Assembly: GCF_020360975.1 (NCBI RefSeq)
Contig: NW_025408669.1
Coordinates: 6,324,001-6,388,000 of the forward strand
Length of the DNA: 64,000 bases
DNA from: Hirsutella rhossiliensis
Taxonomy: Eukaryota; Ascomycota; Sordariomycetes; Hypocreales; Ophiocordycipitaceae
Direction of reading: 5' to 3'
The notes beneath the pieces were generated by a model. The model searched no databases. It was not told the origin of the DNA and saw nothing but the letters and a program-made list of their open reading frames with translations. Both the position numbers and the translations under genes were made by a program. This document shows, piece by piece, positions 1-10,149 of the stretch; within the stretch, counting starts at the first letter, position 1, and each line of letters begins with the position of its first letter.

Positions 1-1742
1 TAGTTACTAAAATTATTTATATTTAGTTATAGGTTTATATCTCTTATTATAATAGTATTTATATATATAGTAGAATTAATTAAGTATAGCCTTTTATTAT
101 TTCTTACTATAAGGAAAAGGAGGTTCTTATAAGGCCTATACCCTTTTTTAAGGACTTTTATTTTTAGTTTAAATTTAAGAATAATAATAACTTTCTACTT
201 TATTACTTTTAAGATTAAAATTAAAGCTACTTACTATACCTTATATTTTATTATCTTAATAACCTATAGGAGGGCTATAGCTAGGTCGACTTTACCTTTT
301 TTTATAAAGTCCTAAGATAACGCTACTTTCTTATTAAATAAAATACTATTAAAGATCCGGATTTCTATCTTTATAAGAAAGCCCTTAACTTATTCATAAA
401 TTACTTTACGTCTATCTTATATTAGCCGCTTTTCTTTCTATATATTAAAGAAGTTTCTTATTAAGTATTTTAAGTAAGGTCTAAGCTATATCTTATCTTT
501 AATAGTATTTTACTTTTTTTACTTTTAGTTAAGGTCCCCTTTTAATATTAAGCTATTTAATAAAGTATTATTAATAAGGTTAATCTTATTTACTTTTATT
601 TTAAAGAGAGTATTAACTCTTAGATTATATAATCTAATAGGTCGTTTCCTCTTTATCTTATCTTTAACCTTTTAAATCTTTTTAAACTTCTTTCTAGCTT
701 TAATAATACTTTTCTTAAATTCTTTAATAGCCTTTATAACTATAACTTTAATAATATCTTTTACTATTTTAAATCTAATAGCTAGAATCGCTTTATCTCC
801 TTCCTTTATAATTAATTACTATTATACTAGTACTATTAAGGGCTTATTTATACTAGTATAAGCTAGGTTAAGGACCTAGTTAGCGCCCCCTTTATAACTA
901 AGGATCTTACCTCTTAGTAAGAGAATCTTAGCTATTATAGTATCCGAAAAGTAGTTTCTTTATAATTATTAAGTAGCTCTTAGGTTATCTTCTTTAATAT
1001 TTATTACTAAAGCCTTTAAAAGAATTCTTAGGAGCTAGGTAGTTAATTCTTATATAGTCTCCTTAAGCTTTAGTCTTTTATATATATCTTTATTAACTAT
1101 TATAGTTATAGTTTAAAAGGAATTTACTATATTAACCTCGTTTAAGAGCTCTTATTTAATAGCTACTACCGCTAGTATAACTACTTAAATAGTACCGATC
1201 TAATATTTAACTTATATATCGCCGTTCCTTAAGGAATAGTTAAATAATATACGCGCGGCTTTAATAAATAGTATACTTAGGATAAAAGGGACTAAGACTT
1301 TATTAATATAATATAAAGATAGATTAGTATCTAAGCTATACTTAAATAAATATTAGTCTCTACCTCCTTAACTATATCTATAAGGGACCTAGTATACGCC
1401 GTCGTTAATACTCTTATTAATAGGATTTTAAGCCTATATATATTTATATATCTTTTTATAATAAGGTTTCTTTTAGACCTAGTATTAATTAAAGCGCTTA
1501 GAACTTTACCTTTCTAGCTACTAAGCTATACTTAAATATAAGGTAGGTCTTATATATACTTAAGCGAGCGGAAGGGTATAAGGAGTATATTTATATATAT
1601 TATAGGAATAGTTATAAGGTCTTTTAAAGTTATCTCTTAGTATCGTATTAAGAGTACTACTTCCTATATAATAAATTCGACTTTTCTTAGTCTTATTACT
1701 ATTAAAGTTTATTAATTAAATAGTCCTTAAGCTAGTTATATT
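1..1742 (-). pseudogene. Degraded Gypsy-type pol (start of reverse transcriptase), cut by left edge
   Basis: Read on the minus strand, about 330-1 gives a continuous frame with the layout of the N-terminal RT region of a fungal Metaviridae polyprotein: a stretch like KVDLAIALLQVIKIIKYK, then RPYKN and LFLIV followed by LINS, and INTIIRDINL. This resembles the (RNPWFLV)-(RLIN)-(NAVTIRD) series of a fungal Gypsy group distinct from element G in this window. Stops fall where Gln/Trp are expected, as RIP predicts. The rest of RT lies beyond coordinate 1. From 400 to 1742 the same strand should hold protease and Gag, but I could not identify motifs there. Copia copy A begins directly at 1743. Confidence 0.5.
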
Positions 1743-2218
1743 TATTATAAAGCGTAGCTTAATTTTATTATTCTTAGAGATATCCCTTAGTATAAGGGAC
1801 CTAAGAAGCTAAAAAATAGGTTTTAAGGAAGGAGCTAAAAAGAGGTATAGAGAGGAGGGTAGGGGTAAGAAGGAAAGTAAAAGTAGCGATAGCTTCTTAT
1901 AAAGGTAGCGAAAGATAAGACGGATATACTAATAACGGCTAGAAAAAAAGGGAAAAACTAGTAAAAAGCTTAGTAGTTGAAAGGATATTAGTAGCTTCTT
2001 TAAGTAAGATCTTCTTTATTAATTAAGATACTAAATAGGTATAAAGAGGGGTATTAAATAAAGGAAAGAAGGAGAATTAAGGAAATATAATAATTACTCC
2101 CTTACCTTTATTACTACTCTTATAAGAATTAAATCTCTCTGCCCTACTAATCCGACCCCTTAACTTTAATTTTACTATTATAAATTTTTATATACTTCTT
2201 ATATCTCTCTCTATAAGA
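1743..2218 (+). repeat. 5' LTR of Copia copy A
   Basis: This 476 bp segment aligns end to end with the reverse complement of the K LTRs, with CA/TG changed to TA throughout. It starts tattataaagcg, where K has tgtcgcgaagcg, and ends ctataaga. It is followed by gttataagcctagg, the RIP-mutated form of the primer-binding site seen in K. Confidence 0.88.
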
Positions 2219-4659
2219 GTTATAAGCCTAGGAGGAATAGAATTCCTATACCTTCTAGCTATTATAAAAGGCACCTTTCTTATATCCTTTATAGCTTCCT
2301 TTTACCCCTCTTACTAAAAAAAGCTAATTTTTAACCGACTTTTTTACCCCTTTTCTCTTTATAACGATATCGAAAATTAACTCCTTTACTATCCTTATAG
2401 TCTATAAGACGATTCTTATAAAGCTCTAAGATTAAGATAAGTAATTAAAGGAGCTATAGGCTTATATAAATAGAACTATTTATAATTTAGTCTTCTTTAA
2501 TAAGTAGGACCCTTTTAAGCCCCCTCTTTATCTTAGGGCAACGGACTTTATAAAGGGAGCTACCCTCTTTTCTAATCTAACCTCTATATAGTAGAGAGCT
2601 TTTTCTACTACCTTAGGTAACTATAAGAGTTACTAAAAGGAGTACCTCTATAAGATAAAGCTACTAACTATTATATATATAGCGATAATAGAATCCGTTA
2701 GTACTATAAAGCTAATTTCTTTTTAAGAGAAAGAGACTCTTAAGTAGTAGCTTTTAAAGCTTAAGACCTCGATAGCTCCCTTAAGGGGCTATATAACTAA
2801 CTGTATTAGGAAGACCTATATAGTATACTTAGGAGCCTTTTCTACTAGGAACCTACTAGATTCGTCGTAGCTCGCTAAGTAAGAAGAAATCCTTAAGGAA
2901 GCTAACTAATACTTTTATATAAAAGCTCTTTCCGGCTAGTAGCTATAAGATATATCTCTACTAATAAAGATTATTAGTAACGGTTACTTAACTATCTTTT
3001 AAGAGGCTAGCTAGGAATTAAATAAAGAGGCTATTAAAGTATACTAGTAAGTAGTCTTATTCCTTTATAGCTAGTACTTAACCTAGACGGCTCGACCTGC
3101 TACCCCTATCGCTACTATAGCCCTAGTTACTATAGACCCCGCTACTACTACTATAGTTATTACTCCTTTAGCTCTACCTCCCTTAAGAGTATTAACCCTA
3201 TCTTTAATAGCTGCCCTAGGCCCGGCCCTAGCTCCGCTTCTTACTCTAGGCCTAGCCCTAGCCCTATTAGTCCGTCTAGCCTAACTAGTCCTTAAATAGA
3301 CTATTTAGTTTATTAATCGAAAAATTAAGGAACTAGTCGAAATCGAGCCTCTTCGTTAAAATTAGTAATAAGGGGTAAAAAGGGGGGGCTTTTAAGTAGA
3401 CCTTTTAAATTAAAATAAGGATTCTTTAAAGAAATAAAAGACTAAATAAAACGGCTGCTTAGCCTATAAATTACTAGGCTATTAATTATTATAATACTAG
3501 TAAGTCTTTAAGGAAAACTAACTTAAAGGATTTAACCCTTTAAAGAGGCTATAAGAAACGATATAATAGTCTCTTAAGGAGGGCCCCTTATTATAGAAGA
3601 AGATAGATAAGATTTAGGTTACTAAGAAATAGTAACTAACGCCGCTGCCTTTATTTAAGCCGTAAATTTAAGGAAAAATCGTTAGTATAGTAAATCTAGC
3701 CTTTATCTTCCCTATAGATAAATAAGGCTAAAACTAACCGTTAGAGCCCTTTAATTATCCCCTATAAAAATTAGCTATCCTTAACTTTAGTATTTCCCTT
3801 AATATCTATAATATACTCTTATAATTCCGGTCCTTTAAAAAGGTATAAAGGGAATACCTTATTACTAGGGAATTAACCGTATAGATAGAGGGATATAGAA
3901 GGGTAAATTTTATAATAAAATTACCTAATAGGTCTATATAAATTCTTTAACGAAAAAGTATAGCTTTTTACCCTTAATTTTTAACGAGCTTAATTTCCTT
4001 TTACCTTTTATAAAAGGAAGGAATCTTCTAGGATATAACGTCTAAGCCTATAAGGCTAGTTTAGAAGAATTAAACTATTAGGCTTATTAAAGATAAATTT
4101 AGTTAATTTATTCTTAAATTTTAACCTTTCCTTAAGAAGGAATTACTTAAGAAGTTAGCTTTCCCTACTAAGAGGAATAGGTCTACTATAAAGGACCCTC
4201 TTTTAATAGCCTAAGAAGATAAGCTTTTTTAGTATATATAACTTAGTTACCTAAGCTACCTAGCTTTATATAAGCTAGGCCTATAATAAGGCGTACGAAT
4301 AAGGGGCCTAAAGACCGTTAAATATAAATACTATAGCTAAGGAAAAACTAAGAGACGAATTTCTAGATAAACCCTTTTATAGCTAGACTAGCTATATAAG
4401 GAAATTTAGGTTAACTAGACTAATATCTTTAAGGACTAAGAAAGCTTTATTAGGGTAATAATTTTTATAGACGCCTTTTTAAGGATAGTTTTCCCTTATT
4501 TTTTATAGACCTACCTAAGTAAGTATAACTAGTCTACCTTCTAAGACTTTATTAACTAAATAAAATTCTACTTTAGCTATAAGGTAAAGAAGATATAGTT
4601 TAATAGAGAGCTATTTATAAAAGATATCTTAAATTAGCTATGAAAAAGGGGCATTCTAC
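2219..4659 (+). pseudogene. Copia copy A gag, protease and pre-integrase remnant
   Basis: The segment parallels, base for base, the minus strand of K from its leader through Gag to mid integrase. The nucleocapsid zinc knuckle lies at about 3456-3497: the first Cys codon survives (tgc, 3456-3458) but the second Cys, the His and the last Cys are Tyr codons. The protease site that reads DSGAS in K reads NFSIS near 3770-3790. A retains about 173 bp (roughly 2610-2785) that K lacks. There are many in-frame TAG/TAA codons and it cannot be translated. The frame stops at 4659, where K is inserted, and resumes at 10631. Confidence 0.8.
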
Positions 4660-5134
4660 TCTCGCGAAGAGAGATGGGAGAAGTGCATGAAAATGCACAA
4701 AGGTGAAATTGGAAGTAAGGGGTCGGACAGGCAGGGCAGAGAGATTTGATTCTTGCGGGGGCAGCAATTGCAGTAGGGGAGTGATTGTTGTATTGCCTTG
4801 ATTGTCCTTCTTTCCTCTATCCAACGCCCCTCTTTATACCCGTCTAGCATCTTAATTGACAAAGAAGATCCTGCTTAAAGAAGCCACTAATGTCCTTTCA
4901 ACTACCGAGCTTTTGCCGGTTTTTCCCTTCCTTTCCAGCCGTTGCCGGCACATCCGTCTTATCTCTCGCCACCTCCATAGGAAGCCATCGCCACTTCTGC
5001 TTCCCCTTATGCCCCCACCCTCCTTTCTGCACCTCTTTTCAGCTCCTTCCTTAAAACCTGTTTTTTAGCTTCCTAGGTCCCTCGTGCTAAGGGATATCTC
5101 CGAGAACTGCGAAATCAGGCCACGCTTCGCGACA
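4660..5134 (-). repeat. 3' LTR of Copia copy K
   Basis: A 475 bp direct repeat of 10150-10625. In element orientation it begins TGTCGCGAAG and ends CTTCGCGAGA, so both termini carry TCGCGA as a short imperfect inverted repeat. Differences from the 5' LTR are G/C at about 4677, one T fewer in the run near 4912, and two CA-to-TA type changes (cttatg versus ctcatg; gctaag versus gccaag). Confidence 0.95.
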
Positions 5135-5143
5135 CACCCCCTT
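5135..5143 (-). promoter_or_regulatory. Polypurine tract of copy K
   Basis: On the minus strand AAGGGGGTG abuts the 3' LTR start (TGTCGCGAAG). This is where the plus-strand DNA primer (polypurine tract) of an LTR element lies. The same sequence, as AAGGGGGTA, precedes the 3' LTRs of A and B. Confidence 0.75.
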
Positions 5144-5174
5144 AGCTATGGCCTGCCCCTTAAGGGCATAGCTA
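5143..5174. other. Hairpin beside the polypurine tract
   Basis: TAGCTATG...TGCCC-cttaa-GGGCA-TAGCTA forms a nested inverted repeat immediately upstream (in element sense) of the polypurine tract. RIP-mutated forms of the same arrangement occur at 18415, 26395, 35695 and 13500. It may be an RNA structure near the 3' end of the transcript; no function is known to me. Confidence 0.45.
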
Positions 5175-5597
5175 ATACGGCTTCGGGCTAGTGAGCGTAT
5201 AGAGGAGGTCTTAGTCTGCACTTCTCCCTACTGAAATCCGGGTTTGGGCCCGGGCTTTTTAGACCTACTTTAGGAAAAGGGCCTGGGAGGAAATCAAGTC
5301 CTGCAAGAAAGGGGGTCTTTAAGAAGAACAAGTCCCAATCAAGCTAGGGGCCCTCCTTTAGGACAAGTCCTAATTCCTCTCTTCGGCTGCAGACGTCTCC
5401 TTCCTCCTGCGTGCCATTAGCTCCTCTCGTAGACTCTTAAGGCGAGCTTCTAAGGATAGCTTCTCTCGAACGTCTTCTAGCCCAATTTGCTGTAAAAAGA
5501 CAGCTAGCTTCTGCTTCGGCAGGGGCTTCGTAAGACCGTCGGCTTTCATCGATGCCGTTAGAACCCAACGGACGGAAATAAGTCCCCTTTGGACCTC

Positions 5598-6131
5598 TTA
5601 GCGTAACCAATGCTGGTGGATATCGATATGCCGTAGCCGGGTCGACAACCTGCTGTTTTCCGTAAGAATTCGTATAGTTTGCGTGTTATCGCATTCTATA
5701 GCTAACGGGGACGGAATTTGCAGTCGTAACGATATTAGTAGCCGGCTAAGGAAAATCGCTTCTTTTGACGCTTCTAAAAGAGCTAGTAGCTCTGCCTCCG
5801 TACTAGAAGTCGTAACGGTAGCTTGCTTCGAAGCTCTCCAAGCAATGGTTCCTCTAAAAAGGGACATGATATACCCTTGTGAGCTCTTTCTGTCTAAGGA
5901 ATTGTCCGCAAAGGACGAATCGCTCGAACAAAGGAAGATTTCGGCAGCTTGTTTCCTTCCCTGCCCTCCTAGGCGCAGACCATGTGATCTCGTTAAATAG
6001 AGATAAAGGATAGCTCTGTCTGCTACTTCTTGATGCCTAGGGCTAGGATTCTGGTTGTGCCTAGCTAGCCGGGAGACCGTAAAAGAGATATCCGGTCTAG
6101 TAGAAATAGCTGAAAAAAGCAGGGAGCCCAC
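5598..6131 (-). pseudogene. Copia RNase H domain, copy K
   Basis: A 177-codon open stretch forms the C-terminus of the Copia polyprotein. It reads GSLLFSAISTRPDISF at the RT/RNase H linker, then CSSDSSFADN, DRKSSQGYI, ASKQATVTTSSTEAELLAL and ECDNTQTI. These are the typical Copia RNase H blocks with the Asp, Glu and Asp residues in place. The enzyme removes the RNA strand from RNA-DNA hybrids during reverse transcription. The stretch begins at an internal Met only because an upstream TAG (probable Gln) breaks the frame, so it is part of a larger ORF rather than a gene of its own. The stop lies near 5598 and about 460 bp of non-coding 3' sequence follow before the LTR. Confidence 0.85.
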
Positions 6132-6890
6132 CTTCTGTTAATATTGGTGTTTCTCTTGCTCCCTAGCTTAAAAGGACGGATCAGGCAAAAGCTCTTCGTC
6201 TGACATAGGCGTAGAGGGAAGCTTCTTATCGAGGGAATTAGGGAGGAATTTATGTTGACCTTGTCGATATAGGCGTCTTAGGTAAGCCAGATTGTCCGTT
6301 GGGACCTATTCCTAGATTCGTATCCCTAGGAACCACTTTGGCTCCCCTAGCCTGGTCATCTTATACCTTTGTTGCAGGCCTCGTATAGCCTCCCTAGCAG
6401 CAGCTTCTTCCTCTTTCGGGTAGGCCCAGATAATGTCGTCGACGTAGAAGAAGACCGTGATTTTACCCTTCTACATTATACACGGTTCCTAAGGGACTTT
6501 CGTGAAGCCTAGGGCTTCGAGGGAACCTGTTAAATGCTGTTGCCAAAGAAGGGGTGATCTTCGTAGTCCGTATAGAGCTTTCCTAAGCCGTAGAACCTTT
6601 CCTGGCTGTTGGAAGCCTGGTAGAAGGCGCATATAGACAACTTCTTCTTCCTCGAGTGGGCAGTTAACAAAGGCGTTGACTGCATCCATCTAATCGAGCT
6701 CGAGGTCGAATTCTGCTGCTATAGCCATAAGGGTCCGAAAAGACATCCCTGCTAGGGTAGTTGCCCTAGTAGGAAGATCCCCTTTTTCCTGCTAGTTCCC
6801 GCAGATAACTAGCCGGGCTTTGCACTTTTAAAGGAAGCCGTGTTTATCAGTCTTATAGATAAAGACCCACTTGCAGCCAAGGACCTGTTT
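6132..6890 (-). pseudogene. Copia reverse transcriptase domain, copy K
   Basis: The minus strand carries RT blocks in order: MDAVNAF (catalytic Asp, near 6689), VYMRLLPGF, KALYGLRRSPLLW, and then FFYVDDII with the catalytic YVDD at 6435-6446 unmutated. The longest uninterrupted piece is 6489-6689. TAG codons interrupt the frame between the tower region and YVDD at places where CAG (Gln) is expected, for example just after KVP and after CIM. At about 6910, upstream of the domain, some 130 bp present in copies E, F and B are missing. The polymerase would copy element RNA into DNA in virus-like particles; this copy cannot make it intact. Confidence 0.85.
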
Positions 6891-7599
6891 TCCTCTTGCC
6901 TTTTCCTTAGTGTACCTTCCTTGCTGATAGTGGCTTGAAAAGCCGGCCTGCTGTGAACGCTCCGTGGGAACCGTCTTCTATTGGCGTTGGGTAGAAGTCG
7001 GAAAAACGATCGAAATAGGGGAGAGGTTAGTCTTCTTTAGTATCCGTATCGGGCCCTATACCTTCCTTTGCTTCTCGAAGCAGGGACAAAAAGGCAGCCG
7101 GGTAATCCTTCGAGAGAGGTGCCTTTCCCACCCCCTTAGGGGTCGAGACGGGAAGACTAACTGAAAAAGCTGCTTCTAGATCTTCTTCTTATTCCGTAAG
7201 AGGAGGCGTAGGGAGGTAGGCGTATTCCAGCTCTACCGCTTTCCTATAGTCTCCTTCTTCGTCTAGATCATCTAATCTAGCAGCTTCCTCTTCTTCTTCT
7301 TCGAAGTCGGCGTTATCCTCGACTACTTCGATGTCGGTTTCTTCTTCCGTTTCCTCGTCTAGGACTTCTTCTTGAGACTGTTGGGAAGGGGGGATTTAAA
7401 TCTTCTAAATTAGCTGACGTTAAGAGAGTAAGAGGGGCTGTTGATCCCTCTTTCCGTCGAAGAAGCTAGATTCGTCGAAAATCACATCCCTAGTTAAAAT
7501 AACCTTCCGTAGAAGAGGAATCTAGATCCGGAAGATATTCGTAGAATTATAACCAACGAGGTAACCAACAAAGGCTCTAGGATCAAGCTTTCTTTTCTT

Positions 7600-8340
7600 C
7601 TTCCTTTTTAACTATGCATCGGCAGTTATTGCGTATGCCTTGCAGCCGTAGGCACGAAGGTGGGCTAGCGAGGCCCTCTTCTTCGTGAAGAGCTCGAGGG
7701 GGGATTTCCAGTCTGTTCCTTAGGTAGTCCCTCTAGGGGTCCGGTTCCGAAGGTAACAGGCGGTCTCAACGACTTCCCTCCAAAGGTCGTGTAGAAGCCT
7801 TGCAGCAAGTCTCATCGTACGGGCCCTTTCCATTACAGCACCCCCTGATCTTTCTGCCCCTCCGTTCTGGGCCTAGGTATTCGGTGCTGACGGGAGGGGT
7901 AAAATGCCCCTTTTTCGAAGCCAATTTAAGATATCCTTCGTAAATAGCTCTCCGTTAGACCGTATCTTCTTTACCTCGTAGCCAAAGTGGGATTTCATCC
8001 AGTTAACGAAGTCCCGGAGGGCAGACCAGTTATGCTTGCTTAGGTAGGTCCGTAAGAAATAGGGGAAAACCATCCCTAAAAAGGCGTCTGTGAAAAACAT
8101 CACCCTAACGAAGCTTTCCTAATCCCTAGAGACGTCGGTCCAGTCAACCCAAATTTCCTTACACGGCTGGTCCGGCCGTAAAGGCGTTCGTCTGGAAATT
8201 CGTCTCCTAGTCTTTCCTTGGCCGCAGTGTTCGCATTCGACGGTCTTTGGGCCCCTTATTCGTACGCCTTGTTGTTGGCCTAGCTTATGCAAAGCTAGGG
8301 GGCCCGGGTGACCAAGTCGTGCGTGCCAAAGAATGCCGTC
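7600..8340 (-). pseudogene. Copia integrase, copy K
   Basis: The N-terminal HHCC zinc-binding module is readable at about 8235-8330: ILWHARLGHPG with two His, then VECEHCGQGK with the CxxC pair. The core follows with VDWTDV (first Asp), a 76-codon open piece at 7873-8103, and NGGAERSGG (Glu). At the expected second catalytic Asp the sequence reads RSNGELF, with an AAC codon at 7954-7956. Every copy in this window has Asn there, and in this one the preceding T fits a TG-to-TA change. In-frame stops lie between the pieces. The domain would insert cDNA into the genome; it seems inactive as it stands. Confidence 0.82.
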
Positions 8341-8579
8341 TCCTTGGGCTACTAGAAGAGGGTCCTTTATAGTAGACCTATTCCTCCTAGCAGGGAAAGC
8401 TAACTTCTCGAGAGGTTCCTTCTTAGGGATAGGTCGGAATTCGAGAACAAATTAACCGAATTTCTCCTCGATAAGCCCAATGGTCTGATTCTTCTGGACT
8501 AGCCTCGTAGGCTTAGACGTCGTATCCTAGAAGATTCCTTCCTTTCGAAGAAGGCGGAAGGAAATCAGGCTCGTTGAAA

Positions 8580-8860
8580 ATCGAGGGCAAAAAGCTACCC
8601 TTTTTCTTCGAAGAACTCGTATAGATCCGTTAGGTAATTTCATCGTGAAATTTACCCTTCCGTATCCCTCTATCCGTACGGTTGATTCCCCGGCAATAAG
8701 GTATTCCCTCTGTGCCTTCTTAAAGGACCGGAATCGTGAGAGTGTATTGCAGATGTCGAGGGAAGCACCAGAGTCAAGGATAGCTGATTTTCGTAGGGGA
8801 TAGTCGGAGGGTCCTAACGGTTGGTCTTGCTGATCCGTAGGGAAGACGAATGCCGGATTT
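8580..8860 (-). pseudogene. Copia aspartic protease, copy K
   Basis: The active-site loop reads ILDSGASLDICNTL, with DSGAS at 8761-8775. It is in the same frame as the zinc knuckle and the integrase, and is followed downstream by sequence ending in RKKGSFLPS. Retroviral-type aspartic proteases of this class mature the Gag-Pol polyprotein. The motif is intact here, while A has Asn for Asp. No separate start codon is expected because the domain is part of the polyprotein. Confidence 0.8.
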
Positions 8861-9054
8861 GCTATACCAACGATTTTTCCTCGAATTTGCGGCTCGAATA
8901 AGGGCAGCGGCGTTAGTTGCTATTTCTTAGCAACCCGAATCTCGTCTATCTTCTTCTGCAACGAGGGGTCCTCCTTAAGAGACTGTTGTATCGTTTCTTA
9001 TAGCCTCTTTAAAGGGTTGAATCCTTCGGGTCGGTTTTCCTCGAAGACCTGCCA

Positions 9055-9096
9055 GCATTGTGATAATCGATGGCCTAGGGATTTGCAGGCTAGGCA
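9055..9096 (-). pseudogene. Gag zinc knuckle (CCHC), copy K
   Basis: Fourteen codons read CLACKSLGHRLSQC, a perfect C-x2-C-x4-H-x4-C nucleocapsid knuckle that binds element RNA. It lies in the frame shared with protease and integrase, but not in the frame of the Gag N-terminus (9789-10016). It is the reference for judging RIP in other copies, where these Cys/His become Tyr. Confidence 0.88.
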
Positions 9097-9788
9097 GCCG
9101 TTTCGTCGTCTAGTCTTCTGTTTCTTCGAGGAATCCTCGTCCCGATCCGGAAGGTCTGCTTGAAAACCTCCCCTTTTTACCCCTTGTTGCTGATTTTGAC
9201 GAAGAGGTTCGATTTCGACTAGTTCCCTGATTTTTCGACTAACGGACTGAAAGGTCCATTAGGGGACTAGTCGGGCCGGTCTGACTGACGGACCGGGCCG
9301 GGCCCGGAGCAAGAGGCGGAGCGGGGCCGGGCTAGGCCGCAGCTGCAATTAACGACGGCGTTAAGGCTCTCGAGGGAGGAGGAGCCGAAGGAGCAACAGC
9401 CGCAGCAGCAGCAGCGGGAGCCGCAGCAACAGGGGCTGCAGCAGCTGCAGGGGCAGCAGGTCGAGCCGTCTGGGTCGAGTGCTGGCCACGAAGGAACAAG
9501 ACTGCTTGCTGTTGTACTCTGGCAGCTTCTTCGTCTAGTTCCCGGCTAGCCTCTCGAAAGATAGTCGAGTAACCGTCACTAATAGGCTTTATTAGCAGAG
9601 CTATATCCCGTAGCCACTGGCCGGAAAGAGCTTCTGTGAGGAAGTATTGGTTAGCTTACTCGAGGATTTCTTCCCACTTAGCTAGCCACGAAGAAGCTAG
9701 CAGGTTCCTAGCAGAAAAGGCTCCTAGGTGGGCCGTATAGGTCTTCCTAATACGGTCAGTTATATAGCCCCTCGAGGGAGCTGTCTCT

Positions 9789-10016
9789 CTATTGTGCAGA
9801 GGTTAGCTCGGAGAAGAGGGTAGCTCCCTCTGCAAAATCCGTTGCCCTAGGACGAAGAGGGGGCTCAAGAGGGTCCTGCTTGTCAGAGAAGACCAAATTG
9901 TGGATGGTTCTGTCCACACGAGCCCGTAGCTCCTTTACCCACTTATCCCAATCTTGGGGCTCTGCAAGAATCGTCCTACGGACCGTAGGGACGGCAGAGG
10001 AGTCGATTTTTGTCAT
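9789..10016 (-). pseudogene. Gag N-terminal fragment, copy K
   Basis: An ATG at 10014-10016 opens 75 codons starting MTKIDSSAVPTVRR and including DWDKWVKELRARVDRTIHN. It lies 123 bp inside the primer-binding site, as expected for the Gag start of a Copia element. The frame ends soon after FSELTSAQ, exactly at a junction where about 173 bp found in copies A (2610-2785) and B (21411-21583) are absent. Downstream Gag, including an Ala/Pro-rich low-complexity stretch at about 9290-9480 and the zinc knuckle, continues in another frame. The deletion thus separates the start codon from the rest of the polyprotein. Confidence 0.75.
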
Positions 10017-10138
10017 CGTTGCGGAAGAGGGGGGGCAGAAAAGTCGGTTAAAAATCGGCTTTTCTAGTAAGAGGGGTAAAAGGATGCAAGAGGGTGCCTT
10101 TTGCAGCAGCCGGAAGGTACAGGAATACTATTCCTCCC

Positions 10139-10149
10139 GGGCTCATAAC
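10139..10149 (-). promoter_or_regulatory. Primer-binding site: half initiator tRNA-Met
   Basis: The plus-strand bases gggctcataac directly beside the 5' LTR equal the anticodon loop and 5' stem of eukaryotic initiator tRNA-Met (anticodon CAT). The element RNA therefore carries the complement, GTTATGAGCCC. Drosophila copia and yeast Ty5 are known to prime with a tRNA-iMet fragment cut in the anticodon region, and this fits the same mode. Confidence 0.82.

Noticed and set aside
4615..5068. Short ORFs (about 70 codons, both strands) in and around the left K LTR
   Set aside because: They lie in the LTR, repeat in the right LTR (10,048-10,352), have no domain-like content and overlap each other.
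5683..6000. 105-codon plus-strand ORF
   Set aside because: It is the reverse-strand shadow of the Copia RNase H frame.
6964..7164. 66-codon plus-strand ORF
   Set aside because: Opposite to the Copia integrase-RT linker, with no recognisable content.
9400..9440. CAG/CTG microsatellite in K Gag
   Set aside because: It is only a few imperfect units in an Ala/Gln-rich coding stretch shared by all copies, not an expanded repeat.
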